Below are positions 45,083 to 53,294 of a DNA stretch of 64,000 nt, one piece after another. Positions within the stretch are counted from its first letter, which is position 1. Every line of letters begins with the position of its first letter. The position numbers were made by a program, and so were the translations under genes. A model generated the notes under the pieces. The model was not told where the DNA came from and did no database searches. It saw nothing but the letters and a program-made list of their open reading frames with translations. This stretch comes from Ulvibacter sp047614245 (GTDB lineage: Bacteria; Bacteroidota; Bacteroidia; Flavobacteriales; Flavobacteriaceae): the NCBI GenBank assembly GCA_047614245.1, contig JBLHIC010000003.1, forward strand, positions 1 through 64,000. The letters run 5' to 3'.

Positions 45083-45688
45083 TTATTTAGAATATAATTC
45101 GACGATAAATTGCTCGTTGATGTTTTCTGGGATTTGAAGACGTTGAGGAATCGATACATAAGTACCCTCCATTTTTTCGCCGTTCCAAGTGATCCACTCG
45201 TAAACTTGACTTGCATTACCTAACGAACTTTGAATAGCTTCAAGAGATTTTGACTTCTCTCTTACTCCTACTACATCTCCAGTTTGTAACTGATAAGATG
45301 GAATGTTAACTTTTTCACCATTTACAGTGATGTGACGGTGAGAAACTAATTGTCTTGCACCCGAACGACTTGGAGAAATCCCCATACGGTAAACAACATT
45401 GTCAAGACGAGACTCACACAATTGTAACAACGTTTCCCCAGTAATTCCTGGAGCTGCTGTTGCTTTTTTAAACATATTTCTGAATTGACGTTCCAATACT
45501 CCATAAGTATATTTCGCCTTTTGCTTTTCAGCCAATTGGTTTGCGTATTCAGATTTCTTTCCACGACGACGGTTATTACCGTGTTGTCCAGGTGGGTAAT
45601 TTCTTTTTTCGAAGGCTTTATCATCTCCGAAAATAGCTTCACCGAACTTTCGTGCTATTTTTGATTTTGGACCAGTATATCTTGCCAT
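45083..45688 (-). CDS. rpsD: Ribosomal protein S4
   Basis: Primary 16S-binding small-subunit protein. The 201-residue sequence has the N-terminal region MARYTGPKSKIARKFGEAIF and PPGQHGNNRRRGKKSEYANQ. The S4 RNA-binding fold follows with LDNVVYRMGISPSRSGARQLV and HRHITVNGEKVNIPSYQLQTGD. It lacks the N-terminal zinc cysteines of some S4 proteins. It lies after rpsK with an 83-bp gap in the alpha operon. Confidence 0.98.
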   Translation of the reverse strand: MARYTGPKSKIARKFGEAIFGDDKAFEKRNYPPGQHGNNRRRGKKSEYANQLAEKQKAKYTYGVLERQFRNMFKKATAAPGITGETLLQLCESRLDNVVYRMGISPSRSGARQLVSHRHITVNGEKVNIPSYQLQTGDVVGVREKSKSLEAIQSSLGNASQVYEWITWNGEKMEGTYVSIPQRLQIPENINEQFIVELYSK

Positions 45689-45771
45689 TTTAAAATTGTT
45701 TTGAAGGGAGAACTAAATTAAGGTCTTACGTTAATCCTTTAGTTCATTATCCTTCAGATTGATATTTATTA

Positions 45772-46173
45772 TTAAACTCTTCTTCTTTTTGGAGGTCTAC
45801 AACCGTTATGTGCCATAGGTGTAACATCGATAATCTCAGTTACTTCAATTCCTGAATTATGAATTGACCGAATCGCTGATTCTCTACCATTACCAGGTCC
45901 TTTTACATAAACTTTTACTTTACGTAAACCAGCCTCGTGAGCAACCTTTGCACAATCCTCAGCAGCTAATTGCGCCGCATATGGAGTGTTTTTCTTAGAT
46001 CCTCTAAATCCCATTTTTCCGGCAGAAGACCAAGAGATTACATCCCCGGCTTTGTTGGATAGTGAAATTATAATGTTGTTAAAAGAAGCTGTAACGTGAG
46101 CCGCTCCTGTTGATTCAACAACAACCTTACGTTTCTTAGTACCTTTAGTACTTCTTGCAGTAGTCTTTGCCAT
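45772..46173 (-). CDS. rpsK: Ribosomal protein S11
   Basis: Small-subunit platform protein that contacts the Shine-Dalgarno helix. The 133-residue sequence includes AHVTASFNNIIISLSNKAGDVISWSSAGKMGFRGSKKNTPYAAQ (split), KVYVKGPGNGRESAIRSI and DVTPMAHNGCRPPKRRRV. It lies nine bases after rpsM. Confidence 0.98.
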   Translation of the reverse strand: MAKTTARSTKGTKKRKVVVESTGAAHVTASFNNIIISLSNKAGDVISWSSAGKMGFRGSKKNTPYAAQLAAEDCAKVAHEAGLRKVKVYVKGPGNGRESAIRSIHNSGIEVTEIIDVTPMAHNGCRPPKRRRV

Positions 46174-46182
46174 ATCTCTGGA

Positions 46183-46557
46183 TTATTTAGTTGCTTTCTT
46201 CTTGTTAGCAACTGTTTTACGTTTTCCTTTTCTTGTTCTTGAGTTATTCTTCGTACGTTGCCCCCTTAACGGAAGACCAACTCTATGACGAATTCCTCTG
46301 TAACAACCTATATCCATTAAGCGTTTAATGCTTAATTGAATTTCGCTACGTAATTCTCCTTCGATTTTAAAAGACCCTACAGCTTCACGAATTGAACCGA
46401 TTTCTTCATCGTTCCATTCGCTTACTTTTTTGTCTTCGTTAACTCCGGCTTTGCTTAAAATATCTTGAGCGCGACTTTTGCCGATCCCAAAAATATACGT
46501 TAACGCGATTACACCCCTCTTTTGTTTAGGAATATCTACACCTGCGATTCTTGCCAT
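46183..46557 (-). CDS. rpsM: Ribosomal protein S13
   Basis: Small-subunit head protein that contacts the P-site tRNA and 50S bridge. The 124-residue sequence shows MARIAGVDIPKQKRGVIAL, YIFGIGKSRAQDIL (helix-hairpin-helix) and GIRHRVGLPLRGQRTKNNSRTRKG. The long basic tail (KRKTVANKKKATK) is typical. It lies a few bases after rpmJ. Confidence 0.98.
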   Translation of the reverse strand: MARIAGVDIPKQKRGVIALTYIFGIGKSRAQDILSKAGVNEDKKVSEWNDEEIGSIREAVGSFKIEGELRSEIQLSIKRLMDIGCYRGIRHRVGLPLRGQRTKNNSRTRKGKRKTVANKKKATK

Positions 46558-46560
46558 AAC

Positions 46561-46677
46561 TTATCCTTGTCTTTGTTTGAACTTTGGGTTCTTTTTGTTA
46601 ATTACATACAATCTGCCTTTTCTGCGAACAATTTTGCAGTCGGCACTTCTTTTTTTAACGGATGCTCTAACTTTCAT
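46561..46677 (-). CDS. rpmJ: Ribosomal protein L36
   Basis: A 38-residue protein found by direct reading of the gap between infA and rpsM. The start is MKVRASVKKRSADCKIVRRK and the end is NPKFKQRQG, followed by TAA. The pattern Cys-x2-..-Val-x-Arg-Arg-Lys-Gly-x-Leu-Tyr-Val-Ile is the L36 signature. The zinc-ligand set is reduced: only one Cys (Cys14) is present, which suggests the zinc-less (C-minus) L36 form. It is too short for ordinary gene finding but is clearly coding. Confidence 0.95.
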   Translation of the reverse strand: MKVRASVKKRSADCKIVRRKGRLYVINKKNPKFKQRQG

Positions 46678-46680
46678 TAC

Positions 46681-46896
46681 TTAGTATCTATACGTTATTC
46701 GAGCCTTTGATAAATCGTAAGGACTCATTTCTAATTTAACTTTATCACCGGGTAACAATTTAATATAGTGCATACGCATTTTACCCGAAATATGCGCTGT
46801 AACAATGTGACCATTCTCCAATTCTACACGAAACATTGCATTAGACAACGCTTCTACGATGCTGCCATCTTGCTCAATTGCTGATTGTTTTGCCAT
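46681..46896 (-). CDS. infA: Translation initiation factor IF-1
   Basis: A 71-residue OB-fold protein that binds the ribosomal A site during initiation. The signatures IEQDGSIVEALSNAMFRVEL, GHIVTAHISGKMRMHYIKL and GDKVKLEMSPYDLSKARI are all present. It lies one base after the secY stop and three bases before rpmJ, in the order secY-infA-rpmJ-rpsM common in Bacteroidota. Confidence 0.98.
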   Translation of the reverse strand: MAKQSAIEQDGSIVEALSNAMFRVELENGHIVTAHISGKMRMHYIKLLPGDKVKLEMSPYDLSKARITYRY

Positions 46897-46897
46897 A

Positions 46898-48238
46898 TTA
46901 TGCTACTGCTTTTCTATTTTTACCTGATTTCATTAATCCGTCATAATGACGATTTAATAAATACGAATTTACTTGCTGCATCGTATCTATAGCTACACCT
47001 ACCATAATCAATAATGACGTACCACCATAAAACAATGCCCAACCTTGCTGAATTCCCATGAACTTAACAACAAATGCTGGAAATATAGCAATCAATGCTA
47101 AGAATACTGACCCAGGAAGTGTTATTTGTGACATAATCCTATCCAGATATTCAGCTGTATCTGTACCAGGTTTGATACCCGGTATGAAACCACCACTTCT
47201 CTTAAGATCATCAGCCATTTTATTCGTAGGGACTGTAATCGCTGTATAGAAATATGTAAATACGATTATTAATCCCGCAAACACAAGGTTATACCAAAAT
47301 CCGAAGATATCACTAAAATTCGCTTGAATTGTCTGGGCCCAATCACTTTTTGAAAGACTAGCTACAGCAGACGGTACAAACATAATTGCTTGTGCAAATA
47401 TAATTGGCATTACTCCTGATGCGTTTAACTTCAAAGGAATAAACTGTCTCGCTCCAAAAATATTCTTTTCATATTCTCCGCTCGCCGTTCTTCTCGCATA
47501 CTGTACTGGTATTTTACGCATAGCCATTACAAGCATAATAGATAGTAGGATAATTACAAACCAGATTACCAATTCGATTAGAATCATAATAAGTCCACCA
47601 TTAGATTCCAATACCCTAGAAGCAAACTCCTGAGCAAAAGATAGTGGTAAGCCAGCAATAATACCAACCATTATTAATATAGAGATTCCATTCCCAATTC
47701 CTTTATCCGTAATTTTTTCTCCCAACCACATTGCAAAAATACAACCTGTTACCAATATTATTACTGAAGAGAAATAAAACATAAAACTCTGTCCTATAAT
47801 AAACGCTTCTGCGGGAACTCCTAAAGCAGGAAGACCAGCTAGGTAACTAGGCGCTTGAACCAAACAAATACCAATGGTTAGCCATCGTGTTATTTGATTA
47901 ATCTTTTTTCTTCCACTCTCACCTTCTTTCTGTAATTTCTGAAGATATGGAACTGCAATTTGCATTAACTGAACAACAATTGAAGCAGATATATAAGGCA
48001 TAATACCTAATGCAAAAACAGATGCTTTAGCAAAAGCTCCCCCTGTGAACGCATTTAATAATCCGGCGATCCCGCCATCAAAATTTCCTGCGAATCCACC
48101 AAGTTTACCAGCATCTATACCTGGTAAAGTTACTTGAGCACCGAAACGGTACACCAATAACAATCCCAAGGTAAGGATGATCCGATTTCTCAGCTCCTCG
48201 ATTTTCCAAACATTCTTTAGGGTATCAATAAATTTCAT
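46898..48238 (-). CDS. secY: Protein translocase subunit SecY
   Basis: The channel-forming subunit of SecYEG with ten membrane helices in 446 residues. It shows VYRFGAQVTLPGIDAGKLGG near helix 1, FALGIMPYISASIVVQLM (helix 2, plug region) and GEKITDKGIGNGISILIMVGI. ARRTASGEYEKNIFGARQFIPLKLNASGVMPIIFAQ follows (helices 6-7 with the cytoplasmic loop that contacts SecA), then PGTDTAEYLDRIMSQITLPGS. It lies 13 bp after rplO in the spc operon. The partner SecDF is at 6206-9223. Confidence 0.98.
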   Translation of the reverse strand: MKFIDTLKNVWKIEELRNRIILTLGLLLVYRFGAQVTLPGIDAGKLGGFAGNFDGGIAGLLNAFTGGAFAKASVFALGIMPYISASIVVQLMQIAVPYLQKLQKEGESGRKKINQITRWLTIGICLVQAPSYLAGLPALGVPAEAFIIGQSFMFYFSSVIILVTGCIFAMWLGEKITDKGIGNGISILIMVGIIAGLPLSFAQEFASRVLESNGGLIMILIELVIWFVIILLSIMLVMAMRKIPVQYARRTASGEYEKNIFGARQFIPLKLNASGVMPIIFAQAIMFVPSAVASLSKSDWAQTIQANFSDIFGFWYNLVFAGLIIVFTYFYTAITVPTNKMADDLKRSGGFIPGIKPGTDTAEYLDRIMSQITLPGSVFLALIAIFPAFVVKFMGIQQGWALFYGGTSLLIMVGVAIDTMQQVNSYLLNRHYDGLMKSGKNRKAVA

Positions 48239-48251
48239 CCTTAATCTAAAA

Positions 48252-48704
48252 TTACATAGTTACTACTTCACCTCCAGCAGCCTCAATAGCTTTATGAGCC
48301 GTGGCAGTAAACTTGTGAGCTGATACTTTCAATTTTGTCTTTAACTCGCCTCTACCTAAAATTTTAACCATTTCATGTTTACGAGCAAGACCTAAACTAA
48401 GTATTGTTTCAAAATCCAAAGTGTCCTTAATCTTTTTATCATCCACTAACTGTTGAATAACATCTAAATTAATCCCCTGATATTCTTTGCGATTTATGTT
48501 CGTAAACCCAAACTTAGGTACACGACGTTGAAGCGGCATCTGACCACCTTCAAAACCTATTTTCTTAGAATAACCTGAACGTGACTTTGCACCTTTATGT
48601 CCACGAGTAGCTGTACCACCTTTACCTGAACCTTGTCCACGTCCAATACGTTTTCCTTGGTTTTTAACCGAACCCTGTGCAGGTCTTAAGTTACTTAAAT
48701 CCAT
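48252..48704 (-). CDS. rplO: Ribosomal protein L15
   Basis: Large-subunit protein near the peptidyl-transferase region. The 150-residue sequence shows the N-terminal DLSNLRPAQGSVKNQGKRIG, the glycine-rich GRGQGSGKGGTATRGHKGA and GFEGGQMPLQRRVPKFGF. Ends with KAIEAAGGEVVTM. It lies 11 bp after rpmD. Confidence 0.97.
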   Translation of the reverse strand: MDLSNLRPAQGSVKNQGKRIGRGQGSGKGGTATRGHKGAKSRSGYSKKIGFEGGQMPLQRRVPKFGFTNINRKEYQGINLDVIQQLVDDKKIKDTLDFETILSLGLARKHEMVKILGRGELKTKLKVSAHKFTATAHKAIEAAGGEVVTM

Positions 48705-48715
48705 TTCTTTATATC

Positions 48716-48895
48716 TTAAACGGTTTCAACAGAAACCAAATGTTTAACTTTATTTACCATTCCTAGAATGTTTGGCGTATCCTCGTGCTCTACCACCTGC
48801 CCAATTTTACTTAGACCCAAAGCTTCAAGAGTTCTCTTTTGGCGCAATGTGCGTTTAATGGCACTTTTTACCTTTTTTACTTTAATTTTTGCCAT
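48716..48895 (-). CDS. rpmD: Ribosomal protein L30
   Basis: A 59-residue protein found by direct reading between rpsE and rplO. It starts MAKIKVKKVKSAIKRTLRQK and continues RTLEALGLSKIGQVVEH. It ends KVKHLVSVETV before TAA. The RTLEALGL segment and the D.PNILGMVNKVKHLV ending are L30 signatures. Its spacing to rpsE is four bases. The gene is intact. Confidence 0.95.
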   Translation of the reverse strand: MAKIKVKKVKSAIKRTLRQKRTLEALGLSKIGQVVEHEDTPNILGMVNKVKHLVSVETV

Positions 48896-48899
48896 CTTC

Positions 48900-49424
48900 T
48901 TATCCTTTAAACAATTTCTCTAATGAAATACCTCGTTGATTAGCAATCGCCTGAGCACTTCTAAGTTGTAACAAAGCATCAAATGTCGCTTTAACTACGT
49001 TATGTGGGTTCGATGACCCCTGAGACTTAGACAATACGTCATGAACTCCAACTGCCTCTAATACTGCACGCACAGCTCCACCAGCGATCACCCCTGTACC
49101 AGCTGCTGCCGGTAAAAGATTAACTCTAGCTCCACCATATTTCCCTTTTTGTTCATGGGGAAGTGATGCTTTATTCAATGGAATTCTAACTAAGTTTTTC
49201 TTAGCGTCTTCAATTGCCTTAGCAATTGCACTGGCAACATCTTTCGATTTCCCCAGTCCGTGGCCTACTACACCATTCTCGTCTCCTACAACTACAATAG
49301 CTGAAAATCCGAAGGCTCTACCCCCTTTAGTTACTTTCGTAACACGTTGTACACCTACTAAACGATCTTTCAATTCAAGACCTCCAGGTTTTACTAATTC
49401 TACGTTTTTATAATCTTGATACAT
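48900..49424 (-). CDS. rpsE: Ribosomal protein S5
   Basis: Small-subunit decoding-fidelity protein. The 174-residue sequence shows LKDRLVGVQRVTKVTKGGRAF, FSAIVVVGDENGVVGHGLGKS, RIPLNKASLPHEQKGKYGGA, LLPAAAGTGVIAGGAVRAVL and GSSNPHNVVKATFDAL. It lies five bases after rplR. Confidence 0.98.
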   Translation of the reverse strand: MYQDYKNVELVKPGGLELKDRLVGVQRVTKVTKGGRAFGFSAIVVVGDENGVVGHGLGKSKDVASAIAKAIEDAKKNLVRIPLNKASLPHEQKGKYGGARVNLLPAAAGTGVIAGGAVRAVLEAVGVHDVLSKSQGSSNPHNVVKATFDALLQLRSAQAIANQRGISLEKLFKG

Positions 49425-49429
49425 AATAC

Positions 49430-49786
49430 TTAGAATTTAAGGCCACCTTCACGTGCACCTTCAGCTAATGATTTGACTCTTCCGTGATATAGGTAACCTC
49501 CTCTGTCAAAAGACACAGTTTCAACACCGGCCTTAACAGCTCTTTCTGCGATGGCTTTCCCTACTAATTTCGCCGCTTCAACTTTGTTTGCTTTAGAAGC
49601 ATCAATGTCTTTATCTCTTGAGGATGCAGCGGTAATAGTTTTGCCACTTACATCGTCAATAAGTTGCGCATAAATCTCCTTATTACTTCGGAATACTGCC
49701 AAACGCGGACGTTGATCTGTTCCGGAAACTGTTTTGCGTATTCTAAAACGCAAACGAGCTCTTCTATCTTGTTTTGATAATGCCAT
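49430..49786 (-). CDS. rplR: Ribosomal protein L18
   Basis: 5S rRNA-binding protein of the large subunit. The 118-residue sequence shows ALSKQDRRARLRFRIRKTVS, RPRLAVFRSNKEIYAQLIDD and the C-terminal FDRGGYLYHGRVKSLAEGAREGGLKF (split). It lies 11 bp after rplF. Confidence 0.98.
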   Translation of the reverse strand: MALSKQDRRARLRFRIRKTVSGTDQRPRLAVFRSNKEIYAQLIDDVSGKTITAASSRDKDIDASKANKVEAAKLVGKAIAERAVKAGVETVSFDRGGYLYHGRVKSLAEGAREGGLKF

Positions 49787-49797
49787 AACTATATTTC

Positions 49798-50340
49798 TTA
49801 TGCAGACTTACCTGCTTTTCTTCTTAATTGTTCACCTACAAATTTCACGCCTTTTCCTTTGTAAGGTTCTGGCTTACGAAAGGCACGAATTTTTGCTGCC
49901 ACTTGACCTACTAATTGTTTGTCAAATGAAGTTAATTTTATAACCGGATTTTTTCCTTTATCAGAAATCGTCTCTACTTTAACTTCAGGAGCGATATTCA
50001 ACACAATATTGTGAGAAAACCCTAAAGCCAAATCTAATTTTTGTCCTTGATTACTTGCACGATAACCTACACCCACTAGTTCAAGTTCTTTAGACCATCC
50101 ATTCGACACACCTTGAATCATATTACTCACAAGTGATCTATATAGGCCATGTTTGGCTCTGTGATCTTTAAAGTCTGAAGAACGTTCAACAATAACATTC
50201 CCTTCTTCAACTTTTACAGTTACATCAAAATATTCCTGAGTTAACTCACCTAATTTTCCTTTTACAGTAATTACGTTGTCTTTTATTTCTACCGTAACTC
50301 CTGCTGGAATTTCTACCGGATTTTTACCTATTCTTGACAT
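49798..50340 (-). CDS. rplF: Ribosomal protein L6
   Basis: Large-subunit protein at the factor-binding site. The 180-residue sequence has two L6 repeats. The first starts MSRIGKNPVEIPAGVTVEIK and the second includes LELVGVGYRASNQGQKLDLA. It ends with the signature KPEPYKGKGVKFVGEQLRRKAGKSA. It lies 13 bp after rpsH. Confidence 0.98.
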   Translation of the reverse strand: MSRIGKNPVEIPAGVTVEIKDNVITVKGKLGELTQEYFDVTVKVEEGNVIVERSSDFKDHRAKHGLYRSLVSNMIQGVSNGWSKELELVGVGYRASNQGQKLDLALGFSHNIVLNIAPEVKVETISDKGKNPVIKLTSFDKQLVGQVAAKIRAFRKPEPYKGKGVKFVGEQLRRKAGKSA

Positions 50341-50353
50341 CTTAACCTATCTT

Positions 50354-50755
50354 TTAGTATACGTAACACAATACTTCACCACCAACTTTTTGAGAACTGG
50401 CTTGCTTACCAGTCATCACTCCATGAGAAGTTGAAACTATTGCAATTCCCAATCCGTTCAACACCCGAGGAAGCTCTTTTGAACTTGCGTATTTACGCAG
50501 ACCTGGTTTACTAATTCTTTGTATCCTTTTAATAACAGGATCTTTTGTAAGTTTATCATATTTTAAGGCAATCTTGATAGAACCCTGATGTCCTTTATCC
50601 TCCTCAAACTTGTAACTTAAAACATATCCTTGCTCAAAAAGGATCTTTGTAATCTCCTTCTTAAGATTGGAAGCAGGAATCTCTACTACTCGATGTCCAG
50701 CTTTAACTGCATTTCTAACTCTCGTTAGATAATCCGCGATTGGATCTGTGTTCAT
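50354..50755 (-). CDS. rpsH: Ribosomal protein S8
   Basis: Primary 16S-binding protein and, in E. coli, a translational regulator of the spc operon. The 133-residue sequence shows DPIADYLTRVRNAVKAGHRV, EIPASNLKKEITKIL, KPGLRKYASSKELPRVLNGLGIAIVSTSHGVMTGKQAS (split) and the final GGEVLCYVY. It is 85 bp after rpsN, a longer gap than its neighbours. Confidence 0.98.
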   Translation of the reverse strand: MNTDPIADYLTRVRNAVKAGHRVVEIPASNLKKEITKILFEQGYVLSYKFEEDKGHQGSIKIALKYDKLTKDPVIKRIQRISKPGLRKYASSKELPRVLNGLGIAIVSTSHGVMTGKQASSQKVGGEVLCYVY

Positions 50756-50840
50756 ATTTATTTATTTACGGTAACGGTTTTCAGATATTTCTGAACCTAA
50801 AACCAATTTATACTCTTTTACTATTGCGATAAATCGCTCT

Positions 50841-51110
50841 TTACCAGGATGCTTTTCTAACTCCAGGGATCAAACCTTGATTTGCAAGTTCACGAAAAGT
50901 AACACGTGAGACTCCAAAAGTTCTCATATAACCTCTCGGTCTACCAGTCAACTTACAACGATTGTGCATACGAACTGGTGAAGCATTCTTCGGTAATTTT
51001 TGTAACCCCTCGTAATCACCAGCTTCTTTTAAAGCTTTGCGTTTCTCAGCGTATTTTGCTACCGTTTTAGCTCTTTTAACCTCACGGGCTTTCATTGATT
51101 CTTTAGCCAT
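50841..51110 (-). CDS. rpsN: Ribosomal protein S14 (zinc-free type)
   Basis: An 89-residue S14 without the CxxC zinc pairs, the long C-minus form. Motifs: MAKESMKAREVKRAKTVAKY, LPKNASPVRMHNRCKLTGRP and RGYMRTFGVSRVTFRELANQGLIPGVRKASW (split). It lies three bases after rplE. The C-minus type fits the reduced-cysteine L36 in the same cluster. Confidence 0.97.
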   Translation of the reverse strand: MAKESMKAREVKRAKTVAKYAEKRKALKEAGDYEGLQKLPKNASPVRMHNRCKLTGRPRGYMRTFGVSRVTFRELANQGLIPGVRKASW

Positions 51111-51113
51111 CTC

Positions 51114-51665
51114 TTAGTTCTTTTTAAAAGGTACTCCTAGTTCCGTTAGTAATGATTTCGCTTCTTTATCGGTTGCAGCAGAAGTTACAAAAGTAACATT
51201 CATTCCCTCTATCTTCTTCACTTTATCGATATCAATTTCAGGAAATATAATTTGCTCTGTAACACCTAATGAGTAATTACCTCTACCGTCAAACCCAGTT
51301 GCTTTAATTCCATTGAAATCCCTTACTCTCGGTAATGCTGAAGTAACAAGTCTATCTAAAAACTCATACATGCGTTCCCCGCGTAAAGTCACTTTTGCGC
51401 CAATCGGCATTCCTTTACGAAGTTTAAAATTCGCTACATCTTTCTTTGAAATAGTTGCTATTGCTCTTTGACCAGTAATATTGGTCATTTCCTCAATACC
51501 ATAGTCAATTAATTTTTTATCGGCCACAGCTGCACCAATACCCTGAGACACCACAATGCGCTCTAATTTTGGTACCTGCATTATATTTTTGTAACCAAAT
51601 TCGTCCGTAAGAGTATTAACTACTCTGGTCTTGTACTCTTCTTTGAGTCTTGGTGAATATGCCAT
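51114..51665 (-). CDS. rplE: Ribosomal protein L5
   Basis: Binds 5S rRNA and P-site tRNA. The 183-residue sequence shows MQVPKLERIVVSQGIGAAVA, ITGQRAIATISKKDVANFKLRKGMPIGAKVTLRG (split), RDFNGIKATGFDGRGNYSLGVTEQIIFPEIDID (split) and the C-terminal EAKSLLTELGVPFKKN. It is two bases after rplX. Confidence 0.98.
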   Translation of the reverse strand: MAYSPRLKEEYKTRVVNTLTDEFGYKNIMQVPKLERIVVSQGIGAAVADKKLIDYGIEEMTNITGQRAIATISKKDVANFKLRKGMPIGAKVTLRGERMYEFLDRLVTSALPRVRDFNGIKATGFDGRGNYSLGVTEQIIFPEIDIDKVKKIEGMNVTFVTSAATDKEAKSLLTELGVPFKKN

Positions 51666-51667
51666 AA

Positions 51668-51982
51668 TTATATTACTTGATTCGATTGTTTGGAAAATCT
51701 AACTTTTTCCCCATTTTCTATCTTATAACCTACTCGTGTTGCTTTTCCAGATTTTGGATCAATTAACGACAGGTTCGAAATGTGAATTGGAGCTTCTTTT
51801 TTTGCAATACCTCCTTGCGGATTACTTGCACTTGGTTTCTCATGTTTAGAAACCATATTAACTCCTTCCACGATTGCTTTGTTCTTCTCAATCAGTACTG
51901 TCTTCACTTTTCCTTCGGAGCCTTTATGCTCTCCCGCAGTGACCACAACTGTATCTCCAGTTTTTATTTTAAGCTTTGCCAT
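51668..51982 (-). CDS. rplX: Ribosomal protein L24
   Basis: Assembly-initiator protein with a KOW motif. The 104-residue sequence opens MAKLKIKTGDTVVVTAGEHK, then GSEGKVKTVLIEKNKAIVEG. It continues MVSKHEKPSASNPQGGIAKKEAPIHISN (split). I chose the ATG at 51982, which gives the normal opening. An in-frame ATG at 51994 would add MKTK and nearly touch rplN. Confidence 0.96.
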   Translation of the reverse strand: MAKLKIKTGDTVVVTAGEHKGSEGKVKTVLIEKNKAIVEGVNMVSKHEKPSASNPQGGIAKKEAPIHISNLSLIDPKSGKATRVGYKIENGEKVRFSKQSNQVI

Positions 51983-51995
51983 CTTAGTTTTCATA

Positions 51996-52364
51996 TTACA
52001 GCACCTCTGGCGCCAATGATACTATTTTCATAAATTGTCTGTCACGAAGCTCCCTTGCAACTGGTCCAAAAACACGTGTCCCTCTCATCTCTCCAGTAGC
52101 TGTTAATAGCACACAAGCATTGTCATCAAAACGGATATAAGATCCATCTTGTCTTCTTACTTCTTTTTTCGTCCGCACCACTACCGCTGTAGATACCGTT
52201 CCTTTTTTCACTGTCCCATTAGGAGTAGCATCTTTAATAGTAACTACTATTTTGTCACCAATGGAAGCATATCTTCTTTTAGTACCACCCAAAACTCGAA
52301 TGGTAAGAACTTCTTTCGCTCCGGTATTGTCTGCAACCTTAAGTCTTGATTCTTGTTGTATCAT
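51996..52364 (-). CDS. rplN: Ribosomal protein L14
   Basis: Large-subunit protein at the intersubunit bridge. The 122-residue sequence shows MIQQESRLKVADNTGAKEVL, VLGGTKRRYASIGDKIVVTI, VVRTKKEVRRQDGSYIRFDD, NACVLL and the final ELRDRQFMKIVSLAPEVL. It lies two bases after rpsQ. Confidence 0.98.
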   Translation of the reverse strand: MIQQESRLKVADNTGAKEVLTIRVLGGTKRRYASIGDKIVVTIKDATPNGTVKKGTVSTAVVVRTKKEVRRQDGSYIRFDDNACVLLTATGEMRGTRVFGPVARELRDRQFMKIVSLAPEVL

Positions 52365-52366
52365 GA

Positions 52367-52627
52367 TTACTTAGCTCTTTCAATTATTTCTACTAATCTC
52401 CAACTTTTGGTTTTACTTAAAGGTCGTGTTTCCATGATCTTTACAGTATCTCCCTCGTTACAGTCGTTCTTTTCATCGTGCGCAACGTATTTTTTCGTTT
52501 TTAACACGAACTTTCCGTACATCGGGTGTTTTACCTTTTTTACCTCGGCTACAACTATGGATTTCTCCATTTTACTACTTGTAACAACACCGATACGTTC
52601 TTTTCTTAAATTTCTTTTTTCTTCCAT
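52367..52627 (-). CDS. rpsQ: Ribosomal protein S17
   Basis: OB-fold primary 16S-binding protein. The 86-residue sequence shows RKERIGVVTSSKMEKSIVVA, KKVKHPMYGKFVLKTKKYVA, HDEKNDCNEGDTVKIMETRP and LSKTKSWRLVEIIERAK. It follows rpmC by 17 bp. Confidence 0.98.
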   Translation of the reverse strand: MEEKRNLRKERIGVVTSSKMEKSIVVAEVKKVKHPMYGKFVLKTKKYVAHDEKNDCNEGDTVKIMETRPLSKTKSWRLVEIIERAK

Positions 52628-52644
52628 CTTTCAGCTAGGTACGA

Positions 52645-52836
52645 TTACTGTACTTTTCTTTTGGTTAGTTCTGTCGCAATTCTCGCAATTGATCTTCTAT
52701 GTGATCTTAATTGAATTGGATTTTCCAACGGTGAAATGGCATGCGCCATTTTAAAATCTGAATAAATCTTTCTCGCTTCAGTCATTTTTTCCTGTAGCTC
52801 AGCTGTTGATGCTTCTTTAATCTCTGATTGTTTCAT
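52645..52836 (-). CDS. rpmC: Ribosomal protein L29
   Basis: A small two-helix protein at the tunnel exit. The 63-residue sequence shows MKQSEIKEASTAELQEKMTE, then SPLENPIQLRSHRRSIARIATEL (split), matching L29. It lies 18 bp after rplP. Confidence 0.97.
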   Translation of the reverse strand: MKQSEIKEASTAELQEKMTEARKIYSDFKMAHAISPLENPIQLRSHRRSIARIATELTKRKVQ

Positions 52837-52854
52837 AGTGATAACTTCAAAAAA

Positions 52855-53274
52855 TTAGGCTTGAAAATCTCTCGACATAATAAACTTCGTTTTAACAGGA
52901 AGTTTTTGAGCTGCCAGTCGTAACGCTTCTTTTGCTGTCTCCAAAGGAACTCCGGAAACCTCAAACATAACTCTACCTGGTTTAACAACAGCTACCCAAA
53001 ACTCTACTGCTCCTTTTCCCTTACCCATACGAACCTCAAGAGGCTTTTTGGTAATAGGTTTGTCTGGAAAGATCATAATCCAAAGGGACCCTTCTCTTTT
53101 CATATGACGAGTTGCAGCAATACGCGCAGCTTCTATTTGACGTGCTGTCAAAAAACTTGAATCCAAAGATTTTATTCCAAATGTTCCATAAGCCAACTGG
53201 CTGCCGCGCCCTGCATTACCTTTCATGCGGCCTTTCATTTGTTTACGGAATTTTGTTCTTTTAGGTTGTAACAT
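52855..53274 (-). CDS. rplP: Ribosomal protein L16
   Basis: Large-subunit protein near the A-site tRNA. The 139-residue sequence shows MLQPKRTKFRKQMKGRMKGN, AGRGSQLAYGTFGIKSLDSS, RQIEAARIAATRHMKREG and GKGKGAVEFWVAVVKPGRVMFEVSGVP (split). It lies 20 bp after rpsC. Confidence 0.98.
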   Translation of the reverse strand: MLQPKRTKFRKQMKGRMKGNAGRGSQLAYGTFGIKSLDSSFLTARQIEAARIAATRHMKREGSLWIMIFPDKPITKKPLEVRMGKGKGAVEFWVAVVKPGRVMFEVSGVPLETAKEALRLAAQKLPVKTKFIMSRDFQA

Positions 53275-53294
53275 TTTCTTCTCTTTCTAAAAAA

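Noticed and set aside
50756..50840. Extra small gene between rpsN and rpsH
   Set aside because: The 85-bp gap has no start codon followed by a sensible open frame. The larger gap may hold regulatory sequence, but nothing definite is visible.
52353..52754. Plus-strand frame of 133 residues across rpsQ and rpmC
   Set aside because: It lies entirely opposite conserved ribosomal protein genes, so it is a shadow.
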